Made by a program: the position numbers and the translations under genes. Positions 16,755-25,344 of a stretch of DNA of 64,000 nt are shown here, piece after piece. Positions within the stretch are counted from its first letter, which is position 1; each line of letters opens with the position of its first letter. Source of the stretch: JAAXQD01 sp963790095 (GTDB taxonomy: Bacteria > Desulfobacterota > Desulfobacteria > Desulfobacterales > UBA11574); NCBI GenBank assembly GCA_963790095.1, contig CAWBNO010000008.1, forward strand, positions 159,321-223,320. Reading direction: 5' to 3'. Under the pieces are notes generated by a model that worked only from the letters and a program-made list of their open reading frames with translations, did not search any database and was not told the DNA's origin.

Positions 16755-17726
16755 CTAAAGGACATTTAGCATATCCGTTATCATGAGATATTCAGAATCG
16801 GTACCATCATAATCATACGTTGCTTCTTCTCCGATTATTGGAACCAATTTAACCTTTCCACCGAAAAACTCAGACGTAATATTTTCAACCTCTTTTATAC
16901 TTAGGTTTTTCCTCAAAAAATATTTTGAATACACATTTGGATATCCCAATCTACGTGTAATTCGGAATAGCTTTAATTGTACGTTTGGATTGAGGGCTTT
17001 ACGAAGACCATATGCAGCGTTCACCGTATTAATATTAAAAAAATTAGGATTCGCAGACATCACGGAGGAAAGCCGAAACCCCTGCCTGCCGTAACCGTCT
17101 TTCTTATGGGAAAGCGGGTGCTCCGTGTCATTCACAAGCTTAAGGGGATGTCTGCCGAGTCTGTCTCTATCCGCTTCAATACATACTGCTGGGAATACGA
17201 TCGCCGCCGGTTCCTGGTATTTTTGGATGATATTCAGGAAATCCTCAATAAATTTTTTTGTCGTCAAGGGGGAATCCGAGGCAACAAATAACGCATGTTT
17301 CTGATCCTTGAAAGCGGCGCTGGCTGCATAACCCTTAATTAAATTTCCTGCGATTGAATTCTGTTTGACCTTGCTTGGTTTAATATTGAAATCTTCAATG
17401 ATGTTAGAAGGAATCTTTGAGTTCTGGTTCACAACGCAGCACGGCTTCTCGAATGTATTGATTAAATTGCCCAGCCGCTGCTCGAGAAGCATTTGATGGC
17501 CGACAATAATGATGTCATCGATTAAATCACTGGCAAAAAGGTTTTCGAGTGTATATTGTATCAAAGGTTTGCATTCTTCTTTGCCATCCTTAACCGTTTT
17601 AAACTCCCTCAAGGGTTTATAGCCCGACTCGATGAACTTTTCCCCATAATTTTCCGCAACGATCCTGCTGTACTTTTTAACTTCTCGCTTATTGTTATAT
17701 CCTGCCATTAAAATTGCGCTGGTCAT
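16755..17726 (-). CDS. MobA-like NTP-transferase-domain protein
   Basis: A 323-residue cytoplasmic protein with a nucleotidyltransferase (GT-A-like) fold. It starts TSAILMAGYNNKREVKKYS, a variant of the nucleotide-binding loop, then has CKPLIQYTLENL, DDIIIVGH and HALFVASDSPLTT (residues about 145-157), which carries the Asp-x-x metal site of the family. The second half (IEADRDRLGRHPLKL onwards) is unusual. The substrate cannot be read: relatives transfer nucleotides to sugars, molybdopterin or phospholipid head groups. It stands alone with AT-rich flanks. Confidence 0.72.
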   Translation of the reverse strand: MTSAILMAGYNNKREVKKYSRIVAENYGEKFIESGYKPLREFKTVKDGKEECKPLIQYTLENLFASDLIDDIIIVGHQMLLEQRLGNLINTFEKPCCVVNQNSKIPSNIIEDFNIKPSKVKQNSIAGNLIKGYAASAAFKDQKHALFVASDSPLTTKKFIEDFLNIIQKYQEPAAIVFPAVCIEADRDRLGRHPLKLVNDTEHPLSHKKDGYGRQGFRLSSVMSANPNFFNINTVNAAYGLRKALNPNVQLKLFRITRRLGYPNVYSKYFLRKNLSIKEVENITSEFFGGKVKLVPIIGEEATYDYDGTDSEYLMITDMLNVL

Positions 17727-17876
17727 TTCATCTCTCTTTCAAAACCATATAAATTAATGTTGATACCGTGTTCTGTCCGAAGGCACTCAATGGATAAAAA
17801 TAAAATCGAGAAAATCCATGACAAAGGTTAACATTATGCTTTAACAGGGTATGGGCATGAATGAATGGATAAAAAA

Positions 17877-18137
17877 CTAAAGAAATTTATACATAGCAAA
17901 GTACAGATCTTTCCGGGTCGGGTTTCCGGTTTTTACGAACCCAAGTTTTCCATAGAATGCCTCCGAGCTGGGAAATTTGGTTACCTGAACTTCAATTTCC
18001 TGGAGACCGGCCTTCCTAAGTCGCTCTTCACAGTGCTGGTAGATGAGGGTTCCATAGCCTTTCCTGCCATATTTTTTGGAAACCTGTATGGTTCAAATTG
18101 TCTACGATACCTACCTTCATAGGCATAAAAGTGACAA
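17877..18137 (-). pseudogene. Remnant of a GNAT N-acetyltransferase (C-terminal part)
   Basis: On the minus strand 71 codons from 18092 to the TAG at 17877 read as the second half of a GNAT domain: the acetyl-CoA-binding loop KKYGRKGYGTLIYQHCEERL, then KAGLQEIEVQV, and SSEAFYGKLGFVKTG. Upstream, an in-frame TGA (18095-18093) interrupts it. A shifted frame continues with MPMKVGIVDNL, the strand before the loop. No start or N-terminal half is found. This is a decayed or truncated gene. Confidence 0.7.
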
Positions 18138-18285
18138 TGAAATCCAGGGCATGGCAAGTAAAATGCAGATATCCAAAATCAAGCAAATTGTCAATGAACA
18201 AAAAAACTTTTTACAATTTCAGGAGTTTTGAATATATAACGTCTGTTTGATTGAGACAGGATTTTTTGGGAAGAAGAAATCCTTT

Positions 18286-18330
18286 GGGGCCATCTGGATT
18301 GGGGCCATCTGGATCGGGGCCATCGCCATC
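18286..18330 (+). repeat. Three tandem 15-base units upstream of the metallophosphoesterase
   Basis: Units GGGGCCATCTGGATT, GGGGCCATCTGGATC and GGGGCCATCGCCATC follow one another. The period of 15 keeps any frame open, and one frame would read (Gly-Ala-Ile-Trp-Ile) repeats within a 64-codon ORF (18247-18441) that resembles nothing known. The surrounding 18138-18419 holds no other gene I can support. Confidence 0.7.
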
Positions 18331-18419
18331 AACAGCGGGATTGATAAAAGCCTGATATTCGGTTATGGGATATCCGGCTGGAAAATTCTAAACAAGAATA
18401 TAACCAGGGGAGATCAACC

Positions 18420-19562
18420 ATTTTTTTACTCGTTTTTTTAAGCATTTACAGTGGAGTCCATCTCTATTGTTTTCTGAAGATAAAGCGGTCCCTGATATCT
18501 AGCTCCCGGGTAACCGACATTTTGGCAGTCTTTTTTGCCTTGATGGTCGTTGCCCCGATCATTGTTCGAATTCTGGAAAAACATGGCTTCGAGTCCATGG
18601 CACGACCAATGGCCTATTTGGGTTATACGTGGATGGGCCTTTTATTTCTCTTTGTCTCTTCCCTACTGGTTCTGGATATATTTCGCTTTTTTCTTTATAT
18701 CTCCGGCCTGATACTTCAGTCTGATTTTTCTGGGATATCGCCTTCACCCCGCTTTTCTTTTATCATTTCCTTAACCCTCTCCGTTGTCATCGGCGCATAC
18801 GGTGCTTTTGAAGCCAAAAGAATACGCGTGGAACACGTGACCATCGAAACCCATAAAATCCCAAAAAATTTAGGAAGGTTGAAGATTGTACAGATCTCCG
18901 ATGTGCATCTCGGATTGATGGTAAGAGAAAAAAGATTAAAAAGGATTCTCGATCGGGTTAAATCTGCAAACCCCGACATTTTGGTATCCACGGGGGATCT
19001 TCTTGACGGCCAGACCGACAACCTCTCAAACCTTGCTGGGATGCTAAGGGATGTTCCCACAACGTATGGGAAATTTGCGGTCACGGGCAACCACGAATTT
19101 TATGCCGGGATCACCCGGGCTCTGGAATTTATTAAGAACGCCGGATTTACGATTCTTAGAGGGGAGGGATTGACCGTTTCGGGATTACTAAATATTGCCG
19201 GTGTGGATGACACTGCTGGACGTCGCTTCGGCCTGGGAACTACGGTCTCGGAAAAGGCGTTATTGGCAGATCTTCCCCGTGAAAAGTTTACGCTATTACT
19301 GAAACACAGACCCCTGGTAGATAAAGATGCATTGGGCTTTTTCGATCTCCAGCTGTCCGGACACATCCATAAGGGGCAGATCTTTCCGTTCAACCTGATA
19401 ACCATGCTGTTTTATCCGGTGGTTTCAGGCTTACACAAAATTGAGACAAATGCATGGCTCTATGTAAGCAGAGGTTCTGGAACATGGGGTCCGCCGATTC
19501 GATTTATGTCTCCGCCCGAGGTCACGCTGATTGAACTTGCTTATTGCGGAATCGGGGATTGA
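18420..19562 (+). CDS. Membrane-anchored metallophosphoesterase (YkuE/calcineurin-like)
   Basis: A 380-residue protein with about four N-terminal membrane helices (residues 1-110) and a C-terminal calcineurin-like phosphoesterase domain. Its metal-binding motifs are QISDVHLG, STGDLLDG, TGNHEF and SGHIHKGQ. The first standard start codon in frame is TTG at 18522, but that would remove the first helix. The frame is open further upstream, and an ATT at 18420 has an ideal AGGGGAG seven bases before it and opens directly into a hydrophobic helix. I therefore propose the rare ATT start, which should be tested. Its substrate is unknown; relatives act on phosphate esters at the membrane. Confidence 0.85.
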   Translation: MFLLVFLSIYSGVHLYCFLKIKRSLISSSRVTDILAVFFALMVVAPIIVRILEKHGFESMARPMAYLGYTWMGLLFLFVSSLLVLDIFRFFLYISGLILQSDFSGISPSPRFSFIISLTLSVVIGAYGAFEAKRIRVEHVTIETHKIPKNLGRLKIVQISDVHLGLMVREKRLKRILDRVKSANPDILVSTGDLLDGQTDNLSNLAGMLRDVPTTYGKFAVTGNHEFYAGITRALEFIKNAGFTILRGEGLTVSGLLNIAGVDDTAGRRFGLGTTVSEKALLADLPREKFTLLLKHRPLVDKDALGFFDLQLSGHIHKGQIFPFNLITMLFYPVVSGLHKIETNAWLYVSRGSGTWGPPIRFMSPPEVTLIELAYCGIGD

Positions 19563-19616
19563 AATGGCCTCCAATCTTTTTGAAACGAAAAACATTGTCA
19601 CACCTAATTGCAATGA

Positions 19617-19775
19617 CTATATTTTTCGCCATTTCGACGTCATCATTTCCCCCATATCGACATCGACAGTATCCGGCAATTCGTTCTCCTGACACGCAAC
19701 AAATAAGCAGGCGATAAAAAATCCCAGACAAAAAATAGCCGCTGTCACTGCAATGATCAGTAGCATTTTAAACAT
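19617..19775 (-). CDS. Small single-helix membrane protein, 52 residues
   Basis: ATG at 19775 follows a good ribosome-binding site (GGGGTGAGAG). The predicted protein is one hydrophobic helix (MLLIIAVTAAIFCLGFFIA), then LFVACQENE, and an acidic tail with TVDVDMGEMM. A Cys at residue 28 follows the hydrophobic stretch, so it could be a lipoprotein, though the preceding residues (Phe-Val-Ala) are a poor lipobox. I do not recognise it. It ends 55 bases past the end of the metallophosphoesterase gene on the opposite strand. Confidence 0.5.
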   Translation of the reverse strand: MFKMLLIIAVTAAIFCLGFFIACLFVACQENELPDTVDVDMGEMMTSKWRKI

Positions 19776-19927
19776 CGTCTCTCACCCCTTCAATCTTTTC
19801 AGCGATGATAATTGACGGCTTCGTATTATAAATACGAAGCCTGTGGTATTCCGAGTATTTAAGGGCTTATCGATGCAAAAATCATGCAAAAAATGGGGAG
19901 TCTGACCAGTTCTATATAATTCAATGG

Positions 19928-20310
19928 TTAGGCAGGATTGAAGGTGACGCCAACCGCGATTGTGAAAAAAACTTCACAGTTGTGATGACCGGTTTTACAT
20001 AAGAGCATCCTCTCAACCTGTTCAGCCGTTTGCATTGCCTTTTGCGGGCTTCTTCTTTGGATGTTATCGCGGTCGATATAAAAATCTCCGTATCTGTCCG
20101 TGCTGATATACGTGCGGTTCTTAAGTCGCTTAATAAAATAGATCCCCTGGACCCGGGCTTGATGGAAGCGGCAACCTTTTTTGAAGTGATTTTATATCTC
20201 CCATAGTTATCCGTAGAGATATAAAGTTCATTCTCATCCATATCAATGAAATACGTCCCTCCAGGATATTGACAATTTCCCTTTTTCTGTTCGAGTCTCA
20301 GGGAATACAT
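19928..20310 (-). pseudogene. Two-repeat hypothetical protein, frameshifted
   Basis: Two copies of a motif lie in two frames. The first reads GTYFIDMDENELYISTDNYG and the second IYFIKRLKNRTYISTDRYG. Joining the frames by adding one G to the four-base run at 20144-20147 gives one protein of about 128 residues with both repeats, ending FTIAVGVTFNPA. The similarity of the two halves shows that the second frame is real coding sequence. The start overlaps the TPR gene stop by 13 bases. I do not recognise the family; the Tyr/Asp-rich strands suggest a small beta structure. Confidence 0.55.
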
Positions 20311-20894
20311 GCCCCCAAGTCACAAGCTCTCCAGAAATCGACACACGAACGATCCAACTGACCTATCTTCTTAAATGCAATCCCCCGATTGTTATACGCT
20401 GTTGAATATTCCGGATCGAGGCGAATGGCTTGGTTAAAATCTTTTATGGCGTCTCCATATTGCCCCAGGCTGTTGTAAACAATCCCGCGGTTATAGTACG
20501 CATACGCATGGGTTGGGTTCACACGTATGGCCTGGTCAAAATCCTCTATGGCACGCTGGTGCCGGCCCAATTTCTTATATGCAATCCCCCGGTTATAGAA
20601 CACCTTGGTAAAATCAGGATCGATACGAATGGTTCTGTCATAATCTTCAACAGCCCGTTGATACCGACCTATTTTATTGTGGGCAATTCCTCGGACATAG
20701 TAAACTTTTGCATTATTGGGATCAAGACGTATCGCCCGGTTAAAATCTTTTATGGCCAGCTTGTATTTGCCTGATTTCATGTATGCAAGGCCATGGTGGA
20801 AATAAAGATTTTTTGATTCAGCCACAGCTTTGGTAGCGCAGGCGGTGGTAGCAATCAGAGCGGAACCCAGAAAACATAAGATATATTTTCTCAT
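20298..20894 (-). CDS. Exported TPR-repeat protein
   Basis: A 198-residue protein with an N-terminal signal (LCFLGSALIATTACATKAVAE) and about five tetratricopeptide repeats, each of the form YYNRGIxYxxLGxYxxAIxDFxxAIRLDPxx. It ends at a Cys-containing motif RACDLGACIP that is common at the end of such TPR proteins. AAAGGA before the ATG at 20894 sets the start, although the frame continues to 20939. TPR proteins mediate protein-protein contacts, here in the periplasm. It overlaps the start of the frameshifted gene downstream. Confidence 0.88.
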   Translation of the reverse strand: MRKYILCFLGSALIATTACATKAVAESKNLYFHHGLAYMKSGKYKLAIKDFNRAIRLDPNNAKVYYVRGIAHNKIGRYQRAVEDYDRTIRIDPDFTKVFYNRGIAYKKLGRHQRAIEDFDQAIRVNPTHAYAYYNRGIVYNSLGQYGDAIKDFNQAIRLDPEYSTAYNNRGIAFKKIGQLDRSCVDFWRACDLGACIP

Positions 20895-20984
20895 ATTTTT
20901 ATCCTTTATGATATTTCTAAAACACAAAAACCCCACCAATATAGGAGAAGTGGGGTCTAAGGATTGAGAATATCCTTTCCGGGG

Positions 20985-21004
20985 CCCCGCCTAAAAGGGC
21001 GGGG
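20985..21004. repeat. GC-rich stem-loop
   Basis: CCCCGCC and GGCGGGG form a 7-bp stem with a short AT-containing loop. A second small hairpin (CCCCAC 20931-20936, GTGGGG 20950-20955) lies just before it. Both sit between the TPR gene and the terminator of ydbL, and nothing else is seen in this 190-base gap. Confidence 0.5.
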
Positions 21005-21085
21005 GGCTTCAATCCCCGGATTTTAACTGGGCGAGCTGTTGGCGTTCACGTGTTCGCTGTTACTGAAAACGAAAATGTCCGCCAT

Positions 21086-21111
21086 AAAAACTCCAAAAAC
21101 CTGGAGTTTTT
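21086..21111 (-). terminator. Rho-independent terminator downstream of ydbL
   Basis: AAAAACTCC and GGAGTTTTT form a 9-bp stem around an 8-base loop. On the minus strand the stem ends in a run of five T, 10 bases past the ydbL stop. The structure is symmetric and could also work on the plus strand. Confidence 0.7.
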
Positions 21112-21121
21112 GAATTGGATA

Positions 21122-21667
21122 CTATCGCACCGGCTTCTGCCACTCTTTGGCAAAGATCTCTGCGATTCGGTCGATCTGACCGGCGTCTATCTTCAGGGCT
21201 TTGGCCACCTCTGCGTATAACGTTTTACGGTCTCTGTTTTCAGCATCCACGAGGCCGTTCAGGTCTCTTTTCTCCTTGAGGTTCAACCTGCTGGTATCTG
21301 CAACGGAAAGATAGCCGTTGCCCCCTTCATTCAGTGCGCCTTTTGGGTAGTACGCCTTTAATTCTTGAAAACGGTCTTTCATTTTTTCCTTCAAGGCGCG
21401 AATGGTCGGATTGGAAACGGTGGTCACGTCCTCCGCCCATGCACTGGCAGGACCTAAGGCGAACCGGATTTGTATAGACAACTCTTTTTGGTTTTTGGAT
21501 TGGCCATCCTTTTGAGATGGCTGTTGGCCTCTGATATCGTTCACAATATCTCCGGCAACAGATTCGACTTTTTCCGCCGGAAAATAGATGTTTATGGTCA
21601 CGCAGGCACCGAGCATCGCCACCATGAGCATCGCGGTTGTCCACAATAACTTTTGATTTTTTTTCAT
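21122..21667 (-). CDS. ydbL: YdbL-like DUF1318 lipoprotein
   Basis: A 181-residue lipoprotein: signal peptide with lipobox LGAC (Cys22), then VTINIYFPAEKVESVA, a charged linker and a DUF1318 domain (about residues 95-181) with ALKEKMKDRFQEL, NGYLSV and KALKID. The start is fixed by GGAGGAGG. It begins 15 bases after the stop of the 1137-residue YdbH-like gene, mirroring the ydbH-ynbE-ydbL operon of Escherichia coli, where YdbH and lipoprotein YnbE form an envelope-spanning lipid-transport bridge and YdbL helps. Here the lipidated N-terminus with the TINIYFP strand may take the YnbE role and the rest the YdbL role, which is inference. Confidence 0.85.
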   Translation of the reverse strand: MKKNQKLLWTTAMLMVAMLGACVTINIYFPAEKVESVAGDIVNDIRGQQPSQKDGQSKNQKELSIQIRFALGPASAWAEDVTTVSNPTIRALKEKMKDRFQELKAYYPKGALNEGGNGYLSVADTSRLNLKEKRDLNGLVDAENRDRKTLYAEVAKALKIDAGQIDRIAEIFAKEWQKPVR

Positions 21668-21682
21668 ATGAACCTCCTCCCG

Positions 21683-24600
21683 TCATTTGACAACAGGCCC
21701 CCCTTTGTGGGTGATCCGTTGGATCCTTTTAACCATGTCTTTGAAACTAACTCGATTGTCTGGATTTTGATTTATAACATTTACCCCCGAAAAGCTACCC
21801 CTTTTTACGAGATACTCTGTGCCCCCTTCCCGGATGGTACCGTTGATGGTGAATACATCGTTTTCAAGATGGGACCGTATGCCGATCTTTTCATAGGGAA
21901 ACTTTTTGAAAAAGGTTACAAAGGCACCGGCCAACCCCATAAAGGGACTCTGTCCCCCTCCGATCTGTGCAATATTTTCTACGGCCTTAACGCTGATCTT
22001 TTGCGGAACCCCCTTTTTTTTGAGGGTTTCCAATAACAGATCGAATCTTTGGGGTTGGCCATAGGCGATCTCGAAATCACGAATGTACCCGTTCAAGACC
22101 CCCTCAATCTTTCCAAATGAAGTGCCGGTGGTTATTTCGGACAGGAGGAGATCGTTCCATTGTGCCTTGAGTTTTATAACCGGTGCCGATGTAAAAACCC
22201 CCGGAATATCAAGGTCAGATATAAGAATTTTGCCGCCGAATGCTTCGGCCCGAATCTCTCCCTGACTGGTTACCGCGTGCTTTTCGTATCGGAGGGGATC
22301 AAGCATGCCGCTTAAAGTTCCCTCCAAAGGGCGGGTCCAGATCCTGGATAGGAGCGGTTGCAGTTTTATCCGGTCGAATACCAGAAAGGTATGGACGGAA
22401 AGATCCGGGCCAAAGGGCTGATTCACCTGAACAGGTCCCAGGCGAAGATTTCCGCCGGGCACTCGAATCACGGTGGGAGATTCCACGGATATCCGGTTCG
22501 GGCCGGTATTCAGGGGGATACTCAACCCTTGTTCAGGAAGCAGGGGAACCCTAACGGCCTGGACCTCGAGCTTTCCTTCGAGGGTTTCAACAGGCGTTTT
22601 GACGAATCGGGATCGGTACCAGACAGGAAGATCGAAATCGATACCCTTTAGCGAGATGTCTCTGTCTCCCAGTAAAAGGTTTCCCCCATGCCATCCGAGA
22701 CGGCCTCTGACTTCCCACGCACCCTGAGATTCTTTCACGTTGAATTCAGCTGAAACGGTTCCTCCGGTTTCAAGGTTTTCCAGAAAGGGTTTCTCGGTCT
22801 TGTAGGGCTCCTGCAAAAAGTGGTAAAAGATGGGTTTTAAGGGCACTTGCGGAATGGCTACGGTGAAATCGGTATCTCCCCTGGATGGATCCTGGTCGAG
22901 GTATCCATGGATTTCAATGGGAAGAATACCCTTCAGGTCAAACCTGAGTCCGGAAAGCGCCAGCGATCTTTTTTGAATATGGTAGGACCCGTTGTATGAG
23001 GTAACAATGGGGTTCTTTTTCAGGTTCAGATAATAACGACCATAAAGGGCTTCACCCCCTTTGGCTTCTAAAGCGCCGGTAAAATTCATCGTAAAGCGCT
23101 TTAAATCGACATCACCTTCCATACCGGTAATAAGGGAAATGTTCTCACCCATTAGGCTGCCATCTTTGTTCTGAAAAACCAGATCCTCCAAAGACAGCTT
23201 TGCCTTCACCCGCCACGGTCCGGCCGCCGCTCCGGTGACATGGATCCGGATGGAATCCCGAGCCGTAAGATCCCAACCTGCCGGAAGCATACCATGGGCG
23301 GCTGCGGCACGAAAAAAAGCGGTTTCTGTACCTTGAATCGTCAGGTTCATCCGGCCTTCTTGCAAATCCGCCGCGAACAAAATATTTTTCAAATCGGCAG
23401 CGTCGAATCGGACCTCTGGGAGTACAACCGATCTTCTTTCTGTATCGATTCTACATTCCGGTATTTGGATACGAATATCTTTGATCAGAAGACCTCGGGG
23501 TCCGGTGTCGATCTTTGTCCGAAGTATTTGGACGGCCACATCTTTGATATCGATCCGGGGATACCGGACCGAAAGAGAAATATGCGTCTTAAAATATTCC
23601 AGGGTCAGCCCTTTGGCTGACAGGATGTTTTGATCCCAGTCCGTCTCGGCAGATATGGCCACAGCAGGCAAGGGCCCCTTGGCCTTTATTCGGGCGGAGA
23701 CCACGCCCTTTAAGTGTATCTCTTTATCGACGAAGGCATAGGGGTTTTTCGTTAACCGGGACTCGAGATCACATTCCCAAAGCCACTTTCCTTGCGCTTT
23801 GACCCCTGCAACGTCACCATTAAGACGAACCATACCTTCGATCCGAACGGGCGTTAAGGCCTTTTTGACTTCCGGTGGGAAAAAAGAACGGCTCCTTTCA
23901 GGCCAAAGCGAAGCCTCTCTCACCTGAAACCGCACCGCACCTTTTTCACCGAATTCTGCCTGGAGGGCCCCTTCCATTTTTAGGATGTCGGAAAATACCA
24001 GATGTATCTGGGCAATGTCCAATCGGTATGTGGGCAAATGAAAGATTCCCTCTGCCTCGAGATGGATGTTCCTTGGCGGAAGGAACTTGTTCGTCTTTTC
24101 CATCAGGGATACACCGACCATTTTGAGTTTCAAAGGAACAAAAGCGATTTTTCCTTGTTTCATATCATAGGAAAGTTCGGTTTCCATCCCTATGGATTCA
24201 GCGGCGGTCACTGAGACGGGCAATGATCCCATCTTTCCCGAGTCAGGGCTTAAAGCGATACCATTACAACCGACTTGGAGATTCTCGACGTCGAGCTTTT
24301 TTGTGGCATGGGTATACGTAAATCTTGACACAGCGTTTATCCTCTGTATCCCCAATTCCGGACCTTGGAGGGTCATTCCCTCGGACTGAATCGCACCGTT
24401 TAACTCAAGATCAAAAATATCGAACATCTTATCGGTATGGATGTTTACGCTGGGTGCCCTAAAACGAATATTGCGGGAAGGCTGTTCGATCTCCAGAGCA
24501 AAAGACAAGAATAGTGGGCGGTCGGCGCCGACTTTGACATGAATTCCATGGGCCTGGAGGGTCTGATCGTCCATGGCTGCCCTGATTCGTCCGTCGCGTA

Positions 24601-25096
24601 TTTCCCCTGCTTGGAATTTGATATCTCTGAAAATAAAAAAACCGACAAGTCTCCGAACCATCCTGGCGGGAAAAGAAAGACCCTCTTTCCCGGGTGTCAG
24701 GGTCGGCAATTGGAGCCGATCCAAAGAAAGGTCAAGATAAACACCGTTCAACTGCATGTTTTTTATAATGAGGGATCTGTGACCCAAGGGACCCCTAACG
24801 GCCATATCCGCCCTGGCAAAACGAACATCCATTGAAAAGGGTTGCTGTGGGCTCTGGGGTTTGAGATGAATTCCTTTGATCTCTAAGACCATGGGTTGAA
24901 AGGAGTAGAAAAGACTTTCTATGGTGCACGATGACCCTGTGGATGAAGATAAAGACCGCTCTATGATAGGCTTTATGCCCTCGGGATGATGATAGAGATA
25001 AAACCCCGCACCCAAGAAAAAAACCATCGTAAAACAGAGACCGATGGCTAAAACCAACAAAATTTTTTTAATACGAGCCATAGACGCCGACTTCAT
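21683..25096 (-). CDS. ydbH: YdbH-family AsmA-like intermembrane bridge protein
   Basis: A 1137-residue protein with one N-terminal membrane helix (residues about 9-33), then a long run of beta strands characteristic of the AsmA/TamB/YdbH group, which form a hydrophobic groove spanning the periplasm for phospholipid transport. Typical parts are the N-terminal IERSLSSSTGSSCTIESL segment, amphipathic strand repeats throughout, and a C-terminal DUF748/YdbH-like end with LEGTLSGMLDPLRY, GKILISDLDIPG and RSHLENDVFTINGTIREGG. Escherichia coli YdbH is about 880 residues, so this one is longer. It is followed at once by a DUF1318 lipoprotein gene, supporting YdbH over AsmA. Confidence 0.82.
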   Translation of the reverse strand: MKSASMARIKKILLVLAIGLCFTMVFFLGAGFYLYHHPEGIKPIIERSLSSSTGSSCTIESLFYSFQPMVLEIKGIHLKPQSPQQPFSMDVRFARADMAVRGPLGHRSLIIKNMQLNGVYLDLSLDRLQLPTLTPGKEGLSFPARMVRRLVGFFIFRDIKFQAGEIRDGRIRAAMDDQTLQAHGIHVKVGADRPLFLSFALEIEQPSRNIRFRAPSVNIHTDKMFDIFDLELNGAIQSEGMTLQGPELGIQRINAVSRFTYTHATKKLDVENLQVGCNGIALSPDSGKMGSLPVSVTAAESIGMETELSYDMKQGKIAFVPLKLKMVGVSLMEKTNKFLPPRNIHLEAEGIFHLPTYRLDIAQIHLVFSDILKMEGALQAEFGEKGAVRFQVREASLWPERSRSFFPPEVKKALTPVRIEGMVRLNGDVAGVKAQGKWLWECDLESRLTKNPYAFVDKEIHLKGVVSARIKAKGPLPAVAISAETDWDQNILSAKGLTLEYFKTHISLSVRYPRIDIKDVAVQILRTKIDTGPRGLLIKDIRIQIPECRIDTERRSVVLPEVRFDAADLKNILFAADLQEGRMNLTIQGTETAFFRAAAAHGMLPAGWDLTARDSIRIHVTGAAAGPWRVKAKLSLEDLVFQNKDGSLMGENISLITGMEGDVDLKRFTMNFTGALEAKGGEALYGRYYLNLKKNPIVTSYNGSYHIQKRSLALSGLRFDLKGILPIEIHGYLDQDPSRGDTDFTVAIPQVPLKPIFYHFLQEPYKTEKPFLENLETGGTVSAEFNVKESQGAWEVRGRLGWHGGNLLLGDRDISLKGIDFDLPVWYRSRFVKTPVETLEGKLEVQAVRVPLLPEQGLSIPLNTGPNRISVESPTVIRVPGGNLRLGPVQVNQPFGPDLSVHTFLVFDRIKLQPLLSRIWTRPLEGTLSGMLDPLRYEKHAVTSQGEIRAEAFGGKILISDLDIPGVFTSAPVIKLKAQWNDLLLSEITTGTSFGKIEGVLNGYIRDFEIAYGQPQRFDLLLETLKKKGVPQKISVKAVENIAQIGGGQSPFMGLAGAFVTFFKKFPYEKIGIRSHLENDVFTINGTIREGGTEYLVKRGSFSGVNVINQNPDNRVSFKDMVKRIQRITHKGGPVVK

Positions 25097-25344
25097 ACGA
25101 CCACAGTTTTTTGTCTGATCGGAACCCTTGAACCATCGACCATGTAGCGTTTTTGATATGAATTAAAATTCATAAAAATGAGACAAAGGGCGCAGTGGAT
25201 TGAAGGGTTCTAACCGAAATGAGCCCAGGAAAAAGGTGCTCCCGAACCTCCCAGGGCATAAGCCGACATCCCTGTCTGTTAGGCGCTTTTCAGAAATTAA
25301 CGGAGTGTCCATTTACAATTGTAAAATGGGCACGGTGCGTTTCT

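Noticed and set aside
18247..18441. 64-codon ORF with Gly-Ala-Ile-Trp-Ile repeats
   Set aside because: No ribosome-binding site of note, unlike any family, and it overlaps the proposed start of the metallophosphoesterase.
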